64,000 nucleotides of DNA from CAZKCI01 sp964584165 (GTDB lineage Bacteria; Auribacterota; Erginobacteria; Erginobacterales; CAZKCI01): NCBI GenBank assembly GCA_964584165.1, contig CAZOYW010000007.1, positions 47,673 to 111,672 of the forward strand. The letters run 5' to 3'. Below the pieces are notes generated by a model. That model was not told where the DNA came from. It ran no database searches and saw only the letters and a list, made by a program, of their open reading frames with translations. The position numbers were made by a program, and so were the translations under genes. Shown here in pieces: positions 24,251 through 32,226 of this stretch. Every line of letters begins with the position of its first letter. Positions within the stretch are counted from its first letter, which is position 1.

Positions 24251-24963
24251 TCCTGGACGGCTCCTTCCTCCCTGTTCCCGGATGGGCGATGCGGGATGCT
24301 GCCGTCGACCAGAGCCGCGGCGGCGGCGATCTCGGCCCGGCTTCCGCGGCGGGAGATCGCATCGGAGAAAGCGGGATGGCGCAGCGCGAATGACAGCCGG
24401 GAGAGAAGATTCAGATGGGCCGAGATGGTGGGAGAGACGATCATGAAGATCGTGTGGACCGGTTTGCCGTCCAGAGAGCCGAAATCGATCGCTTTCTCCA
24501 GGAAACAGAGCGTCACCATCGGCTGGGGGATGAACATGACGATGGGGTTGCGGACATGGGGGATGGCGATCCCTTCGCCGATCCCCGTGGATCCCAGCGA
24601 CTCCCGGGCCAGGAGCACGCGCAACAGGAACATCCGGTCGACTTCCTTCGGGAGCGCCATCATCTCGATGGCGGTTTTCAGGACCGAATCTTTGTCATCA
24701 CCCTCCACCCGGTAGTGAATCCCCCCTGCCTGGAGGGCTTCCGCCAAGGAAGGGAACGGCACCTTGTCGCGGTCGGGGTCGGAGAAGATCTCGGTCGAGA
24801 CGTTGACGCGGTGGGCCGTCGCCCATTCCAGGAGCTCGGCCCGGTTGATCCGGTATTGCTCGTTGATCTTGAAAACCGGGAGATTGTTCCCCTTGATCCA
24901 CCGATAAACGGTCTTCTCCGACACGTTCATCAGCTCGGCTGCTTCTCTGACCCCTATCTGCAT
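24247..24963 (-). CDS. HTH-PTS EIIA fusion regulator, first gene of the Ehr-like operon
   Basis: A 238-residue fusion. Residues 1-50 are an excisionase/MerR-like winged HTH (REAAELMNVSEKTVYRWIKG, then 'RINRAELLEWA'). Residues about 68-225 are a PTS EIIA type-2 (mannitol/fructose/Ntr) domain with the phospho-acceptor His at H136 in 'GEGIAIPHVRNP'. No sugar permease or other PTS gene is nearby. This suggests a PTS-Ntr-like phosphorylation input controlling the operon that follows (4-nt overlap with hyfB). Whether it binds DNA or the complex is not shown by sequence. Confidence 0.85.
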   Translation of the reverse strand: MQIGVREAAELMNVSEKTVYRWIKGNNLPVFKINEQYRINRAELLEWATAHRVNVSTEIFSDPDRDKVPFPSLAEALQAGGIHYRVEGDDKDSVLKTAIEMMALPKEVDRMFLLRVLLARESLGSTGIGEGIAIPHVRNPIVMFIPQPMVTLCFLEKAIDFGSLDGKPVHTIFMIVSPTISAHLNLLSRLSFALRHPAFSDAISRRGSRAEIAAAAALVDGSIPHRPSGNREEGAVQE

Positions 24964-25338
24964 ATTTTCTTATCTCTGTATTCCCTCGCTTGTGACAATC
25001 CTGGACATATTATCGCCCATAGCCCCACTTGTCCACGCCAAACATGCTTTCGCGTGCCTGTGGGAGCCCCGATCGAATCGAAGATTCGATCGGGACGATC
25101 CAAGCCAGCCAAGCCCATGCGAGCGCTATCTTGGATGCTATTGTAGCGTCGGGCCTCCTGGCCCGACGTCGTCAGAACCGTCGTAGATGCCTTTCAGTTG
25201 CGATATCCAATTTCGCTCCGAATCTCCGCATCCTGTGTTTTCCATTCGTAGCCTCGGACCTTAATCCCCTCTTCCCGCTCCGCGAATTGTAGGCCGGGTC
25301 TGTGACCCGGCGCGAGGGCGAAGCGGGGGATTTCTTCT
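24964..25338. other. gene-free stretch with hairpin repeats, edge of accessory island
   Basis: No convincing gene. It contains a 12-bp-stem hairpin at 25068-25094 (CCCGATCGAATC, loop GAA, GATTCGATCGGG), a 9-bp-stem hairpin at 25147-25168 (CGTCGGGCC/GGCCCGACG) and an 8-bp-stem hairpin at 25293-25311 (GCCGGGTC/GACCCGGC after TTGTAG). The promoter of the hyf-like operon should lie at 24964-25030, where ATAAT-like boxes are seen but none is decisive. Confidence 0.6.
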
Positions 25339-25701
25339 CTAGTCGCTCTTGTTTTCCTCATCGCTTTCGCGATTATGCGAATCTCCATCTATCCCCGCCC
25401 TTTTCAATAGATTGAATACTAACTTGCCCCTAAACAGCATATACCACGCCAACACAACATATAGCATTATGTGAATAACATTATTTGCGAATGCCGATAT
25501 ATCGATATTTTGCGCCGTCTTGGCAATATATGTCGCCATATCTTGCCCGGATTCGTCGATATGAATCCTGGGCATGGCGATATACTTGTACATGGATATC
25601 ATAAGGGATGGCAGTATCATGACGGCCTTAATGCCGCAATATACGCCGAATGCCCTTACGATCACCCAGGCTGTTTCAGCCCCGTTCATATTCATCTTCA
25701 C
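25339..25701 (-). CDS. small membrane protein of the island
   Basis: A 120-residue protein with two or three hydrophobic helices (about 10-38 and 72-97) and a charged C-terminal tail (NRESDEENKSD). It is AT-richer than the flanking chromosome and uses different codons. GTG start with AAAGGA at good spacing; ATG two codons later is possible. Family unknown. Its 5' side is preceded by a decayed GIY-YIG 3' fragment, as for the other cargo genes. Confidence 0.55.
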   Translation of the reverse strand: MKMNMNGAETAWVIVRAFGVYCGIKAVMILPSLMISMYKYIAMPRIHIDESGQDMATYIAKTAQNIDISAFANNVIHIMLYVVLAWYMLFRGKLVFNLLKRAGIDGDSHNRESDEENKSD

Positions 25702-25756
25702 GTTATTTTCCTTTTTGGGTATTCAGACCCGAAGCCTCATCCCCACATTTCACTCA

Positions 25757-25866
25757 ACATCCTCGCCCGTTTCAACTTATTCATGAGCACCAAGCGGGGT
25801 GCCAATAACCCTTGGTGAAAGTTGACCGGGCCGATCCTCTTGGCAGGTCTATGAGCAAGACACTAC
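25757..25866 (-). pseudogene. decayed 3' end of a GIY-YIG nuclease gene (copy D)
   Basis: Minus-strand translation with one frameshift gives 'VLLIDLP' then 'KRIGPVNFHQGLLAPR' and 'LVLMNKLKRARMLSEM'. This lines up with the C-terminus of the intact GIY-YIG protein ('KRVGPVDSSPKVNIQAPR', 'LALLDRLIRAKTLANAL'). Only the last ~40 codons are present. It lies directly 5' of the small membrane protein gene. Confidence 0.65.
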
Positions 25867-26573
25867 ATTTAAGACTTCAAGATCTCAGATTGAGATCTTA
25901 AACGCTGCCCGTCGTTCCGCACACCATGCACTGCGGTTCCCGCCCATCCCTATCTCGCGGGCCTGTTCCCCGGCATTAGCCGTATCTCACGAGGTGATGG
26001 CTTGCCTGTATTTCAACGATCACTTCCTGATATATCGCGATGTTCATCGGGAACTGTTCGCAAATTGCGCTGAATTAGGTGAACCCGCCAACTCGGCCGC
26101 ACGTCTCGATCAGGCCGAATGAGAATGTTGACTGATTGATACGTCCTCTGTCTTCATCTTTTTTGCTCGCTTATAAAGCCCCGAAACCCCGGAGGGGTGA
26201 TCGACAATAGCCAAGGGGTTTACCCCCTGCTCTGAAGGCAAAATCAGCATGGAGCCCCGGAAGGGCGACGGAATCCCGCCGCCGAAGCTAGCCTCGCGAA
26301 ATCGCCTGCGCTCCATCCCCTGCCTTCCTGTCCCGTGCCAATCCAAGGAAGGCTCTCATTTACAACTGTCCAGTTTTTGGGGGGCAGGTCATCCCGAGCA
26401 TAGGAAAAATAAATGATGGTGCACTTTTCAACATAATTTCTCTCCCTAATGGTTAAGGGATTTACTCTAACGGCTCCCGCTCAAGCCGCCCCCCTTTTCC
26501 CAGCACTCATTGATCGGCGGCTTACAGCCGATTTTTAACCCTAATTTCGGCTTTAAGCCGTTATAAACCCCCA

Positions 26574-26609
26574 TTTATGCGTATCCCTTTGCTAATCAAC
26601 CAGATTCCG
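26574..26609. repeat. boundary repeat copy 1 (TTTATGCGTATCC...CAACCAGAT)
   Basis: About 29 of 36 bases match the copy at 28021-28056, including TTTATGCGTATCC and CAACCAGAT. Each copy sits just downstream (minus strand) of a cargo gene: this one after the RelA-like gene. Confidence 0.6.
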
Positions 26610-26648
26610 TGGTCCGACTACATGTTCGATATCTCTAGATATTACTCC

Positions 26649-27695
26649 TCACGCCTTGTCATTATCCTTTTTATTGTCTTCATTTTTAGTTGTTAGTGGA
26701 AAACCCAATAAGCCCGGAAATGTCCCCAATCCATACTTTGATATGTCAATCCTGAATTCGTTAGGATTTGGTATACCAGCTATATTTGGACTATCTAAAA
26801 TGTACATATTCGGATCAAATATATTGATCTTTTCTATCTGAAACGCATTCAACTTATTTATCAGTTCCTCCTTTTCCTTTTTTTCAATTTCTAGCTTGTC
26901 GATTTTCACTTTAAGATCTTCAATTATGCAAGACAATTTATTTACCTCCATCTTATGAACTTCAGCAGTTTCGTCAATCTTCCCCTTTAAATACTGTATA
27001 TATGAGCCCATCCCATCCGCGCTTCCAGCGAGGCCATTAAATATTTTCAGGTACGGCATTAGTATTGGATTATCTTTGTCGTATGGATATCGCATTTTAT
27101 GATCGATTTCGCTCCACGCCTCTTCAAATATAGTTCGTACTTGAATTTCAACAATAACAGGTTCCTTTGTCGGTTGGGTTTTAATTATGTAATGTACAGA
27201 TCTATATCCATACGGGTGGTTTTCCACCACACATCCCTTGTCTGTATACCTATTTTTTTCGTCGCCTTCACGAATATATGCCTTCGGCTTTTCGATGGTC
27301 TCCCATTCATTAATAATATATTCATGAATATCATCCCAATCATTTTTAAATAAATGCATTACCCTTACCCCAGCTAAATCAATTACAATGTTCCGATAAT
27401 TATCTATAGCAATTCTAACCTCGGAGTTTTCAAGAGATTTTCGAATAATTTTCTCAATTAAATGATCCGATTCTTTAATGCGTGTTTTTACTGAATGAGC
27501 TTTAGGTATATTTCTTAGCCTTTCGGCAATAGAATTCGCTGCTTGAAATAGATTCATAAATGTTTTATCATAATCTTCGACTATCGCCATCAAATTGGCC
27601 CACTTTAATCCTGATTTAATATAGTTATCATCGGGTATTCTATACTTCTTGATAAAATCCTTATAATTCATAGCACGACTCCATTGTTTATGCAT
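26649..27695 (-). CDS. RelA/SpoT-domain protein (alarmone-synthetase-like)
   Basis: A 348-residue protein with a RelA/SpoT nucleotidyltransferase domain at about residues 40-215. Motifs are 'DLAGVRVMHLFKND', 'HPYGYRSVHYIIKTQ' and 'VEIQVRTIFEEAWSEIDHKMRY', the last containing the catalytic Glu region. A coiled coil (about 240-290, Lys/Glu rich) and a short Asn/Pro-rich tail follow. No HD hydrolase domain. Such short synthetases make (p)ppGpp or (p)ppApp, and fused forms act as toxins or phage-triggered effectors. Strongly AT-rich compared with the chromosome. ATG at MHKQW is used; a second ATG (MNYKDF) is eight codons later. Confidence 0.8.
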   Translation of the reverse strand: MHKQWSRAMNYKDFIKKYRIPDDNYIKSGLKWANLMAIVEDYDKTFMNLFQAANSIAERLRNIPKAHSVKTRIKESDHLIEKIIRKSLENSEVRIAIDNYRNIVIDLAGVRVMHLFKNDWDDIHEYIINEWETIEKPKAYIREGDEKNRYTDKGCVVENHPYGYRSVHYIIKTQPTKEPVIVEIQVRTIFEEAWSEIDHKMRYPYDKDNPILMPYLKIFNGLAGSADGMGSYIQYLKGKIDETAEVHKMEVNKLSCIIEDLKVKIDKLEIEKKEKEELINKLNAFQIEKINIFDPNMYILDSPNIAGIPNPNEFRIDISKYGLGTFPGLLGFPLTTKNEDNKKDNDKA

Positions 27696-27786
27696 TATTC
27701 AATTCCACCTTGGATCCCTGGATTCGATAGCTTATTCCTTACTGGTGAAGATAGCTTTGAGAACAAAACAGCTACAACATCACCTC

Positions 27787-28012
27787 CAATGCATTCTCTT
27801 GCTTCAACCTGTCAATGAGCTCTAGGCGGGGGGCCTGGATATTCCCCTTCGGCGGGAAGTGGAGCCCCGCACCATTTTTACGCCTCAATGCGAAACTCTA
27901 AGCGAAGTGCCCTTGGCCAATCTATCGCCGCAGAAGACCGGGGCACAAGCCGAAGGGTCGACCGAGCGGATCCGCTTAGGCCGGCCTTTGAGCAAGACGC
28001 TGCTGTTGTTTT
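27787..28012 (-). pseudogene. decayed 3' end of a GIY-YIG nuclease gene (copy C)
   Basis: Minus strand reads 'VLLKGRPKRI', then about 100 bp of unrelated sequence, then 'PPKGNIQAPR' and 'LELIDRLKQENALEVML', matching the C-terminus of the intact GIY-YIG protein. It lies between the ATPase gene and the RelA-like gene. No start or nuclease core is present. Confidence 0.65.
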
Positions 28013-28020
28013 GACTCCTT

Positions 28021-28056
28021 TTTATGCGTATCCGCCTGTCAAGCAACCAGATGCCG
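28021..28056. repeat. boundary repeat copy 2 (TTTATGCGTATCC...CAACCAGAT)
   Basis: Partner of 26574-26609. It lies 20 nt past the stop of the PHP-ATPase gene on the minus strand and immediately before GIY-YIG remnant C, so remnant, cargo gene and boundary repeat form one unit. Confidence 0.6.
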
Positions 28057-28076
28057 AAGCCTAACCGCGCATTTAT

Positions 28077-31058
28077 CTATCCAGCCTCGCCTAAAATATG
28101 TTTCCACTGTAATCGGTAACGCCGCTCACGTTCTAAAAATGCACGTTCCCCTCCCTCTAGAATCCCGCACACCGTCGTCCGGATATTCGGGTTTTCAAGC
28201 GACCCGCTCTGATATTTAATGTGTGGAAGAGTGCCGTCTATACTCGGAGTGGCAGTTGCAATAATCACCTGATCCGCATCCGTATTAACGACCAAGTTGG
28301 CATTGTGAGTTACGATAATTACCTGTCGGCGCTTACGTACTTGACGAAAGTGCGGTACCAAATCATCGAAAACTGATTTGGGATCAAGATTCTCCTCCGG
28401 TTGATCTATTAGAAGGGGGCGCCGGTCGTTGCGATCAATTGCGAGGTATAGCAAAAGAAGCACTATTCCACGCGTACCGGGAGATACCTGTTCAACAACA
28501 ACCCCATCATACTCAATCCCATAACGAATTTCGATGTGCTCAGTGCTGTAAAGCCACGCTCCGATCTGGCGAAACCACTCTACCTTTTTCCCGGGTTCGA
28601 TCGATGAAGGCATTGCAGCCTGAATATCATCCGAATGTTTCGCCACGAAATCATGCATAGCCGTCGCCACTTCATCGGGGTTTCCGACGCGCCACGGCGA
28701 TAAAAGAGCATCCTTTGTAATGCTGGCCAGTGTGCCGTGCCCTCGAAATGGTGTGTTCTTCCGCAGATCGAGCAATTCTTCCCCAGCCTTAACCCAATCA
28801 TTGAAACTAACATGTCGCCTGACAACAAAACGCATTTTGGCGAGCGCCCCTTGCTCTCCTTCGAGCTCTTTGTGCAACGGCGTATAAAGACGTGCTAGAG
28901 CCCGCTCTTCTTCTGCAAATGTATTGAAAATCGAGCGGTAGGCTTGTCTGCGCGTGGCTCGTAGAGCGCGTAGTCGTTCGTCCGCCCCTTCCCCATTGTC
29001 GATCGCGAGGTCTAGCTTTTTTAGGCTAGTCTCATTCGCTGCAATCGCTCTATTGAGGATGTCATATTTCCTTTGCTTAATCTCGTCACCCCCAACCTGC
29101 TTTTTCGCGGCGGCACGCGCAGATTTCAGCGCGTCGAGCGGCCAAACGTTCAACGGCACTTTCGTAAGATCTAACGGATTAGTAGGGTCGACGCATTGAA
29201 GCTTAGTAATCTCATTCGCGACTTTGCTTTTAGCTTGGGTGATGATCGTCTCCACATCGCCGGAATATTTTAGCCGGAAATTCCCCCACTCGATTTCAGT
29301 AAGACCTGACTCAGCGAACCTCTCGCGCATTTCAGCCAAACGTTGCGCGGCATCTTGATCGCGAATGAATATCACCTCGGCGAGCAAGTCATCCAAAGCT
29401 TTTTGCCTCCGCCTCAAGCTTTCAACGCGGTTTTCTGCGTCCGTACATGCCAGATCAAGTTCGAGCAACCGCTGGGCTCGTTTTCCAGCATCCTTCGGCA
29501 GCAGGTTCTCAAGATCTTTGCGAGATTTCTTGAGTTGCACGCCCAAACTATTGCGATCAATTCGGAGCTTGGGCAATTGATCCTGCAACCGCATCTCCAT
29601 GGCAATTTTCGCAGAAGCTGTCGCCACACTTTCGATTTGCTGCTGGCGGCGGCGTCTGATCGGTTTCAGCAACAGATCTGCAAGCGCCTCGAAAGATTCG
29701 GTTTGCATACGGTCTACTGGTTCGGTTTGGTCGAAAATCACCCTCTCAATCTCTTGTCGTAGTTCGACGGCAAGCCCTGCAGATGAGCAAAGTTGTTCCA
29801 CGAACTGCTGTGAGAGATAGCGCACCTGCGGCATTTCCTCCGTCCATTCGTCGGGTGAACGGAAGGGAGCCAACTTCCTCTCACCATCGGCCCAGACCTC
29901 TTCAACTTGAGCGTCGCCGATGAGATCGTCAGGTGAGGTGGCTCGCCGCAAAAATGAGGATTCACCCAAGTTGTTGCCGATTGCCTGAGCACCGGCGGCA
30001 ATCATGTCAAGCAGCGCGGTCTTGCCAGAACCCCGCTCGCCAATGATGCTGATAAGTCCATGGTTCAATTCGATTTCTTTATTGAGGACCCAAGACATGC
30101 CGATGGGCTTTATGCTCTCGAGGGTAACCGAATCGGGGATTTCAGTCGGAGATCGTTCGCTGATCGAGACTCGTTCTTCCGGCTCAATGACGGCCTGGCG
30201 GAGACTCTCAAATGCGAGATCGCCCTTGATCCAGCAATAGCGCGCCAAGTCTGGAGCAGCGACACGGTCCAATTGGTGAGCGTCACATCCATGGAGGCAA
30301 GGCTTGATTGCACCATATCTGCGTTCAATCGCCTTGCGATCCATCCCGGCCTTGAACCCTAGCCAAAAATCATGGTCGGCTTTGTTGCCTGAGAAGATTA
30401 TATGCGAGAAACCCTCGATTTCTTGCCGGATAGCGGAGAAGGCATCATCCTCTTGGAGGCCAGAAGTCCCATCACATTTCGAACTTGCGACTGCCACGAG
30501 GCAGTTGTGTCGAACCCAGGAATCTTCACGAAAAAGACCTCGCAGCTGGTCAAGGGTTACTTTGAACTGACCAACACCTTCTCGGAATGCACCTTCATCA
30601 TCCGTTTGCTTTGGATTATACTTGCGGCCCAATGCGATGAGTTCCGAGCGCGCGCATGAATATTTTCGCTCCTTATACTCGAACGTGAGCTTTCCGAGAA
30701 TTCGTTCAATCTGCTGCTCGTGATCCAGATCATCAGGAGAAAACAAGAGATGAATATTGATGCCTTTACTTTGCGCGGTCTTGAGCTCAAGCCTCATTTC
30801 AATATTTGGGAAAATAAGGTCCACTTGAGGCAGCCGGCCCTCAGCTTTATGCGCACAGATTTGCTTATAACTCTGGATGCACAAATAATCCGTGATGCCT
30901 ATGGCTCGGATGGTAGGGGATGCATTTTCGATCTTTTCCAGATAACCCTGCCAGGCACCAGCGAACTGATCACCCAGCACGGTTCCCGGTGCATGAATAT
31001 GGGGGTCCCAGCGGTGCCATTCTGAACCGCGCAGGCTCCATTTTGGTGTTGCTTTCAT
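28077..31058 (-). CDS. PHP-domain plus SMC/ABC-type ATPase (TrlF-like), probable defence protein
   Basis: A 993-residue protein. The N-terminus looks like a PHP metal-dependent phosphoesterase ('WHRWDPHIHAPGT', 'AIGITDYL', and later 'CLHGCDAHQLDR'). Residues about 330-990 form an ABC/SMC-type ATPase: Walker A 'IGERGSGKTALLD', a long coiled-coil middle, signature 'VSPGTRGIVLLLLYLAI', Walker B 'RPLLIDQPEENLDP' and H-loop 'QVIIVTHNANLV'. This is the arrangement of TrlF-type PHP-ATPases found in defence islands. I infer a nucleic-acid sensor with hydrolase activity. Less GC-rich than the chromosome. Confidence 0.8.
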   Translation of the reverse strand: MKATPKWSLRGSEWHRWDPHIHAPGTVLGDQFAGAWQGYLEKIENASPTIRAIGITDYLCIQSYKQICAHKAEGRLPQVDLIFPNIEMRLELKTAQSKGINIHLLFSPDDLDHEQQIERILGKLTFEYKERKYSCARSELIALGRKYNPKQTDDEGAFREGVGQFKVTLDQLRGLFREDSWVRHNCLVAVASSKCDGTSGLQEDDAFSAIRQEIEGFSHIIFSGNKADHDFWLGFKAGMDRKAIERRYGAIKPCLHGCDAHQLDRVAAPDLARYCWIKGDLAFESLRQAVIEPEERVSISERSPTEIPDSVTLESIKPIGMSWVLNKEIELNHGLISIIGERGSGKTALLDMIAAGAQAIGNNLGESSFLRRATSPDDLIGDAQVEEVWADGERKLAPFRSPDEWTEEMPQVRYLSQQFVEQLCSSAGLAVELRQEIERVIFDQTEPVDRMQTESFEALADLLLKPIRRRRQQQIESVATASAKIAMEMRLQDQLPKLRIDRNSLGVQLKKSRKDLENLLPKDAGKRAQRLLELDLACTDAENRVESLRRRQKALDDLLAEVIFIRDQDAAQRLAEMRERFAESGLTEIEWGNFRLKYSGDVETIITQAKSKVANEITKLQCVDPTNPLDLTKVPLNVWPLDALKSARAAAKKQVGGDEIKQRKYDILNRAIAANETSLKKLDLAIDNGEGADERLRALRATRRQAYRSIFNTFAEEERALARLYTPLHKELEGEQGALAKMRFVVRRHVSFNDWVKAGEELLDLRKNTPFRGHGTLASITKDALLSPWRVGNPDEVATAMHDFVAKHSDDIQAAMPSSIEPGKKVEWFRQIGAWLYSTEHIEIRYGIEYDGVVVEQVSPGTRGIVLLLLYLAIDRNDRRPLLIDQPEENLDPKSVFDDLVPHFRQVRKRRQVIIVTHNANLVVNTDADQVIIATATPSIDGTLPHIKYQSGSLENPNIRTTVCGILEGGERAFLERERRYRLQWKHILGEAG

Positions 31059-31183
31059 CTGATAACTATAGTCCTCCAGTTGCTTGTTCGCGATATATTC
31101 AGATCCCGAATATTGCCCATTGCCATATAATTTCCCCGATATTTACGCTAGGTATAGCTATAATTTGAGGTTATCATCCAATA

Positions 31184-31630
31184 TTACAATTTCTGAATCC
31201 ATTTCGCGAAATCGGATTGTGTCTTCTTCCCTACTGCAACGGATCCCCCGCGGGTAAAATGTTTGCTTCCCGCTATCCAAATGTATCCGCCAAAATCAGA
31301 TGGAAGAAATAAATCCCCATATTGAATCATGGCTACCTTTTCTTTCCCGAAATGGCCGAAGAAATAGCCAAACTCAAACATAACATTCAGATTTGGGATG
31401 TTCTTTTTCTGTTTCTTGATTATCGTTCGGGATTCCGGAGAGAAAACAAGCAAGGCTCCTTGCACTTTCGCGCGGATAGAGTCTAGTTCTTCCAGTAAGT
31501 TTCTCCCGGGAGTAAACGCATCCCACCACGGTAAGAAGGAGACAACATTTGAGGTTAAAGCTTTGACAATCGCTTTGGCTTGGGACCTGGCTGCCGACGA
31601 CGAACCGATGAATAGCTTTATTTCTGGCAT
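31184..31630 (-). CDS. TIR-like (CAP12/Pycsar-type) nucleotide-binding protein
   Basis: A 148-residue TIR-like domain: 'KLFIGSSSAARSQAKAIVKAL', 'PWWDAFTPGRNLLEELD', 'GALLVFSPES' and 'NLNVMFEFGYFFG' with the putative catalytic Glu at about E86, then 'KVAMIQYGD'. This is the pattern of the TIR domain used in CBASS/Pycsar effectors, which cleave NAD+. No cyclase gene is next to it and no sensor domain is fused, so it may be a lone effector or work with its neighbours. GGGAGGAAC precedes the ATG. Confidence 0.75.
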   Translation of the reverse strand: MPEIKLFIGSSSAARSQAKAIVKALTSNVVSFLPWWDAFTPGRNLLEELDSIRAKVQGALLVFSPESRTIIKKQKKNIPNLNVMFEFGYFFGHFGKEKVAMIQYGDLFLPSDFGGYIWIAGSKHFTRGGSVAVGKKTQSDFAKWIQKL

Positions 31631-31680
31631 ATTTGTTCCTCCCTTCCATTGTTTAATTTCAGATATTATTTGAATACGTA

Positions 31681-31730
31681 GGCCAACGTCCTAACCTACT
31701 TTAACCTATCCATAAGCGCCGAACGAATGG
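31681..31730 (-). pseudogene. decayed 3' end of a GIY-YIG nuclease gene (copy B)
   Basis: Short minus-strand fragment reading 'ALMDRLK', a stop, then 'VRTLA', comparable to 'ALLDRLIRAKTLANA' at the end of the intact protein. It lies between the small membrane protein and the TIR-like gene. Confidence 0.5.
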
Positions 31731-31743
31731 TATGAATATTCAT

Positions 31744-32109
31744 CTATTTCAGAACAATGGATAGAATACCCACAAGTAGCCCTATAATGCTTGCAATCGC
31801 TCCCCAAGTTTGTAGATTTACATCAATCTCGGGATATTTATCTCTAATATATTTCGCCAATATAATACCTCCAACGCAGGAACCCCCTACAAGAACAAGC
31901 AGGAATGCTGTCTTGATCAATATTGGGCCTATATTATAGCTTGGCAAAGGTGTTCCTAGCGAAGATTCCCAAATGTAGACTATTGGCCGAACAAGTGCTC
32001 CATGCCGCGTTGCAGGGAAAAACACTGCTAATATTAGCAATAATAGCAATACTGCAATTGTGCACAAACATCCAAACTGATCTGTTTTATTAAAATTGCT
32101 TCTAAACAT
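31744..32109 (-). CDS. small three-helix membrane protein
   Basis: A 121-residue membrane protein with hydrophobic segments at about 15-31, 62-85 and 103-120, the last reaching the C-terminus (GLLVGILSIVLK). Two Cys (FGCLC) open the first helix. AT-rich. Family unknown; small membrane proteins next to TIR or nucleotide-signalling genes are often effectors, which is only a contextual guess here. It lies between two GIY-YIG remnants. Confidence 0.55.
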   Translation of the reverse strand: MFRSNFNKTDQFGCLCTIAVLLLLLILAVFFPATRHGALVRPIVYIWESSLGTPLPSYNIGPILIKTAFLLVLVGGSCVGGIILAKYIRDKYPEIDVNLQTWGAIASIIGLLVGILSIVLK

Positions 32110-32154
32110 AAATATGCCCTTTTAGTTTCAGCGAGATATGCTCGCTAATATCGA

Positions 32155-32220
32155 CACCGCCTCTGCCAACGTCCTCGACCGCTTCAACCTGTTCATAAGC
32201 GTCAGGCAGGGGACCTGACT
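32155..32220 (-). pseudogene. decayed 3' end of a GIY-YIG nuclease gene (copy A)
   Basis: Directly after the intact GIY-YIG stop, the minus strand reads 'QVPCLTLMNRLKRSRTLAEAV', lining up with 'QAPRLALLDRLIRAKTLANAL'. The gene end has thus been duplicated in tandem before the next cargo gene. A short TCAGGTAGTCAGGT word links the two. Confidence 0.6.
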
Positions 32221-32226
32221 ACCTGA

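Larger units (their letters stand above)
25702..26648. other. gene-poor island stretch with remnants and repeats
   Basis: Nearly 950 bp with no gene I can support. It holds the GIY-YIG remnant at 25757-25866, a low-GC filler with several stop codons in all frames, and at about 26185-26320 a 'CCCCGGAGGGGTGATCGACAATAGCCAAGGGGTTTACCCC'-like stretch (split here as CCCCGGAGGGGTGATCGAC and AATAGCCAAGGGGTTTACC). That stretch resembles dispersed repeats of planctomycete-type genomes. At 26505-26560 CGGCTTACAGCCG and CGGCTTTAAGCCG form small dyads. Confidence 0.5.

Noticed and set aside
26110..26346. A 78-residue minus-strand ORF in the island
   Set aside because: It overlaps a dispersed-repeat-like stretch, has no Shine-Dalgarno and no recognisable domain.
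31184..31630. A complete CBASS or Pycsar system
   Set aside because: No cyclase gene is present beside the TIR-like protein.
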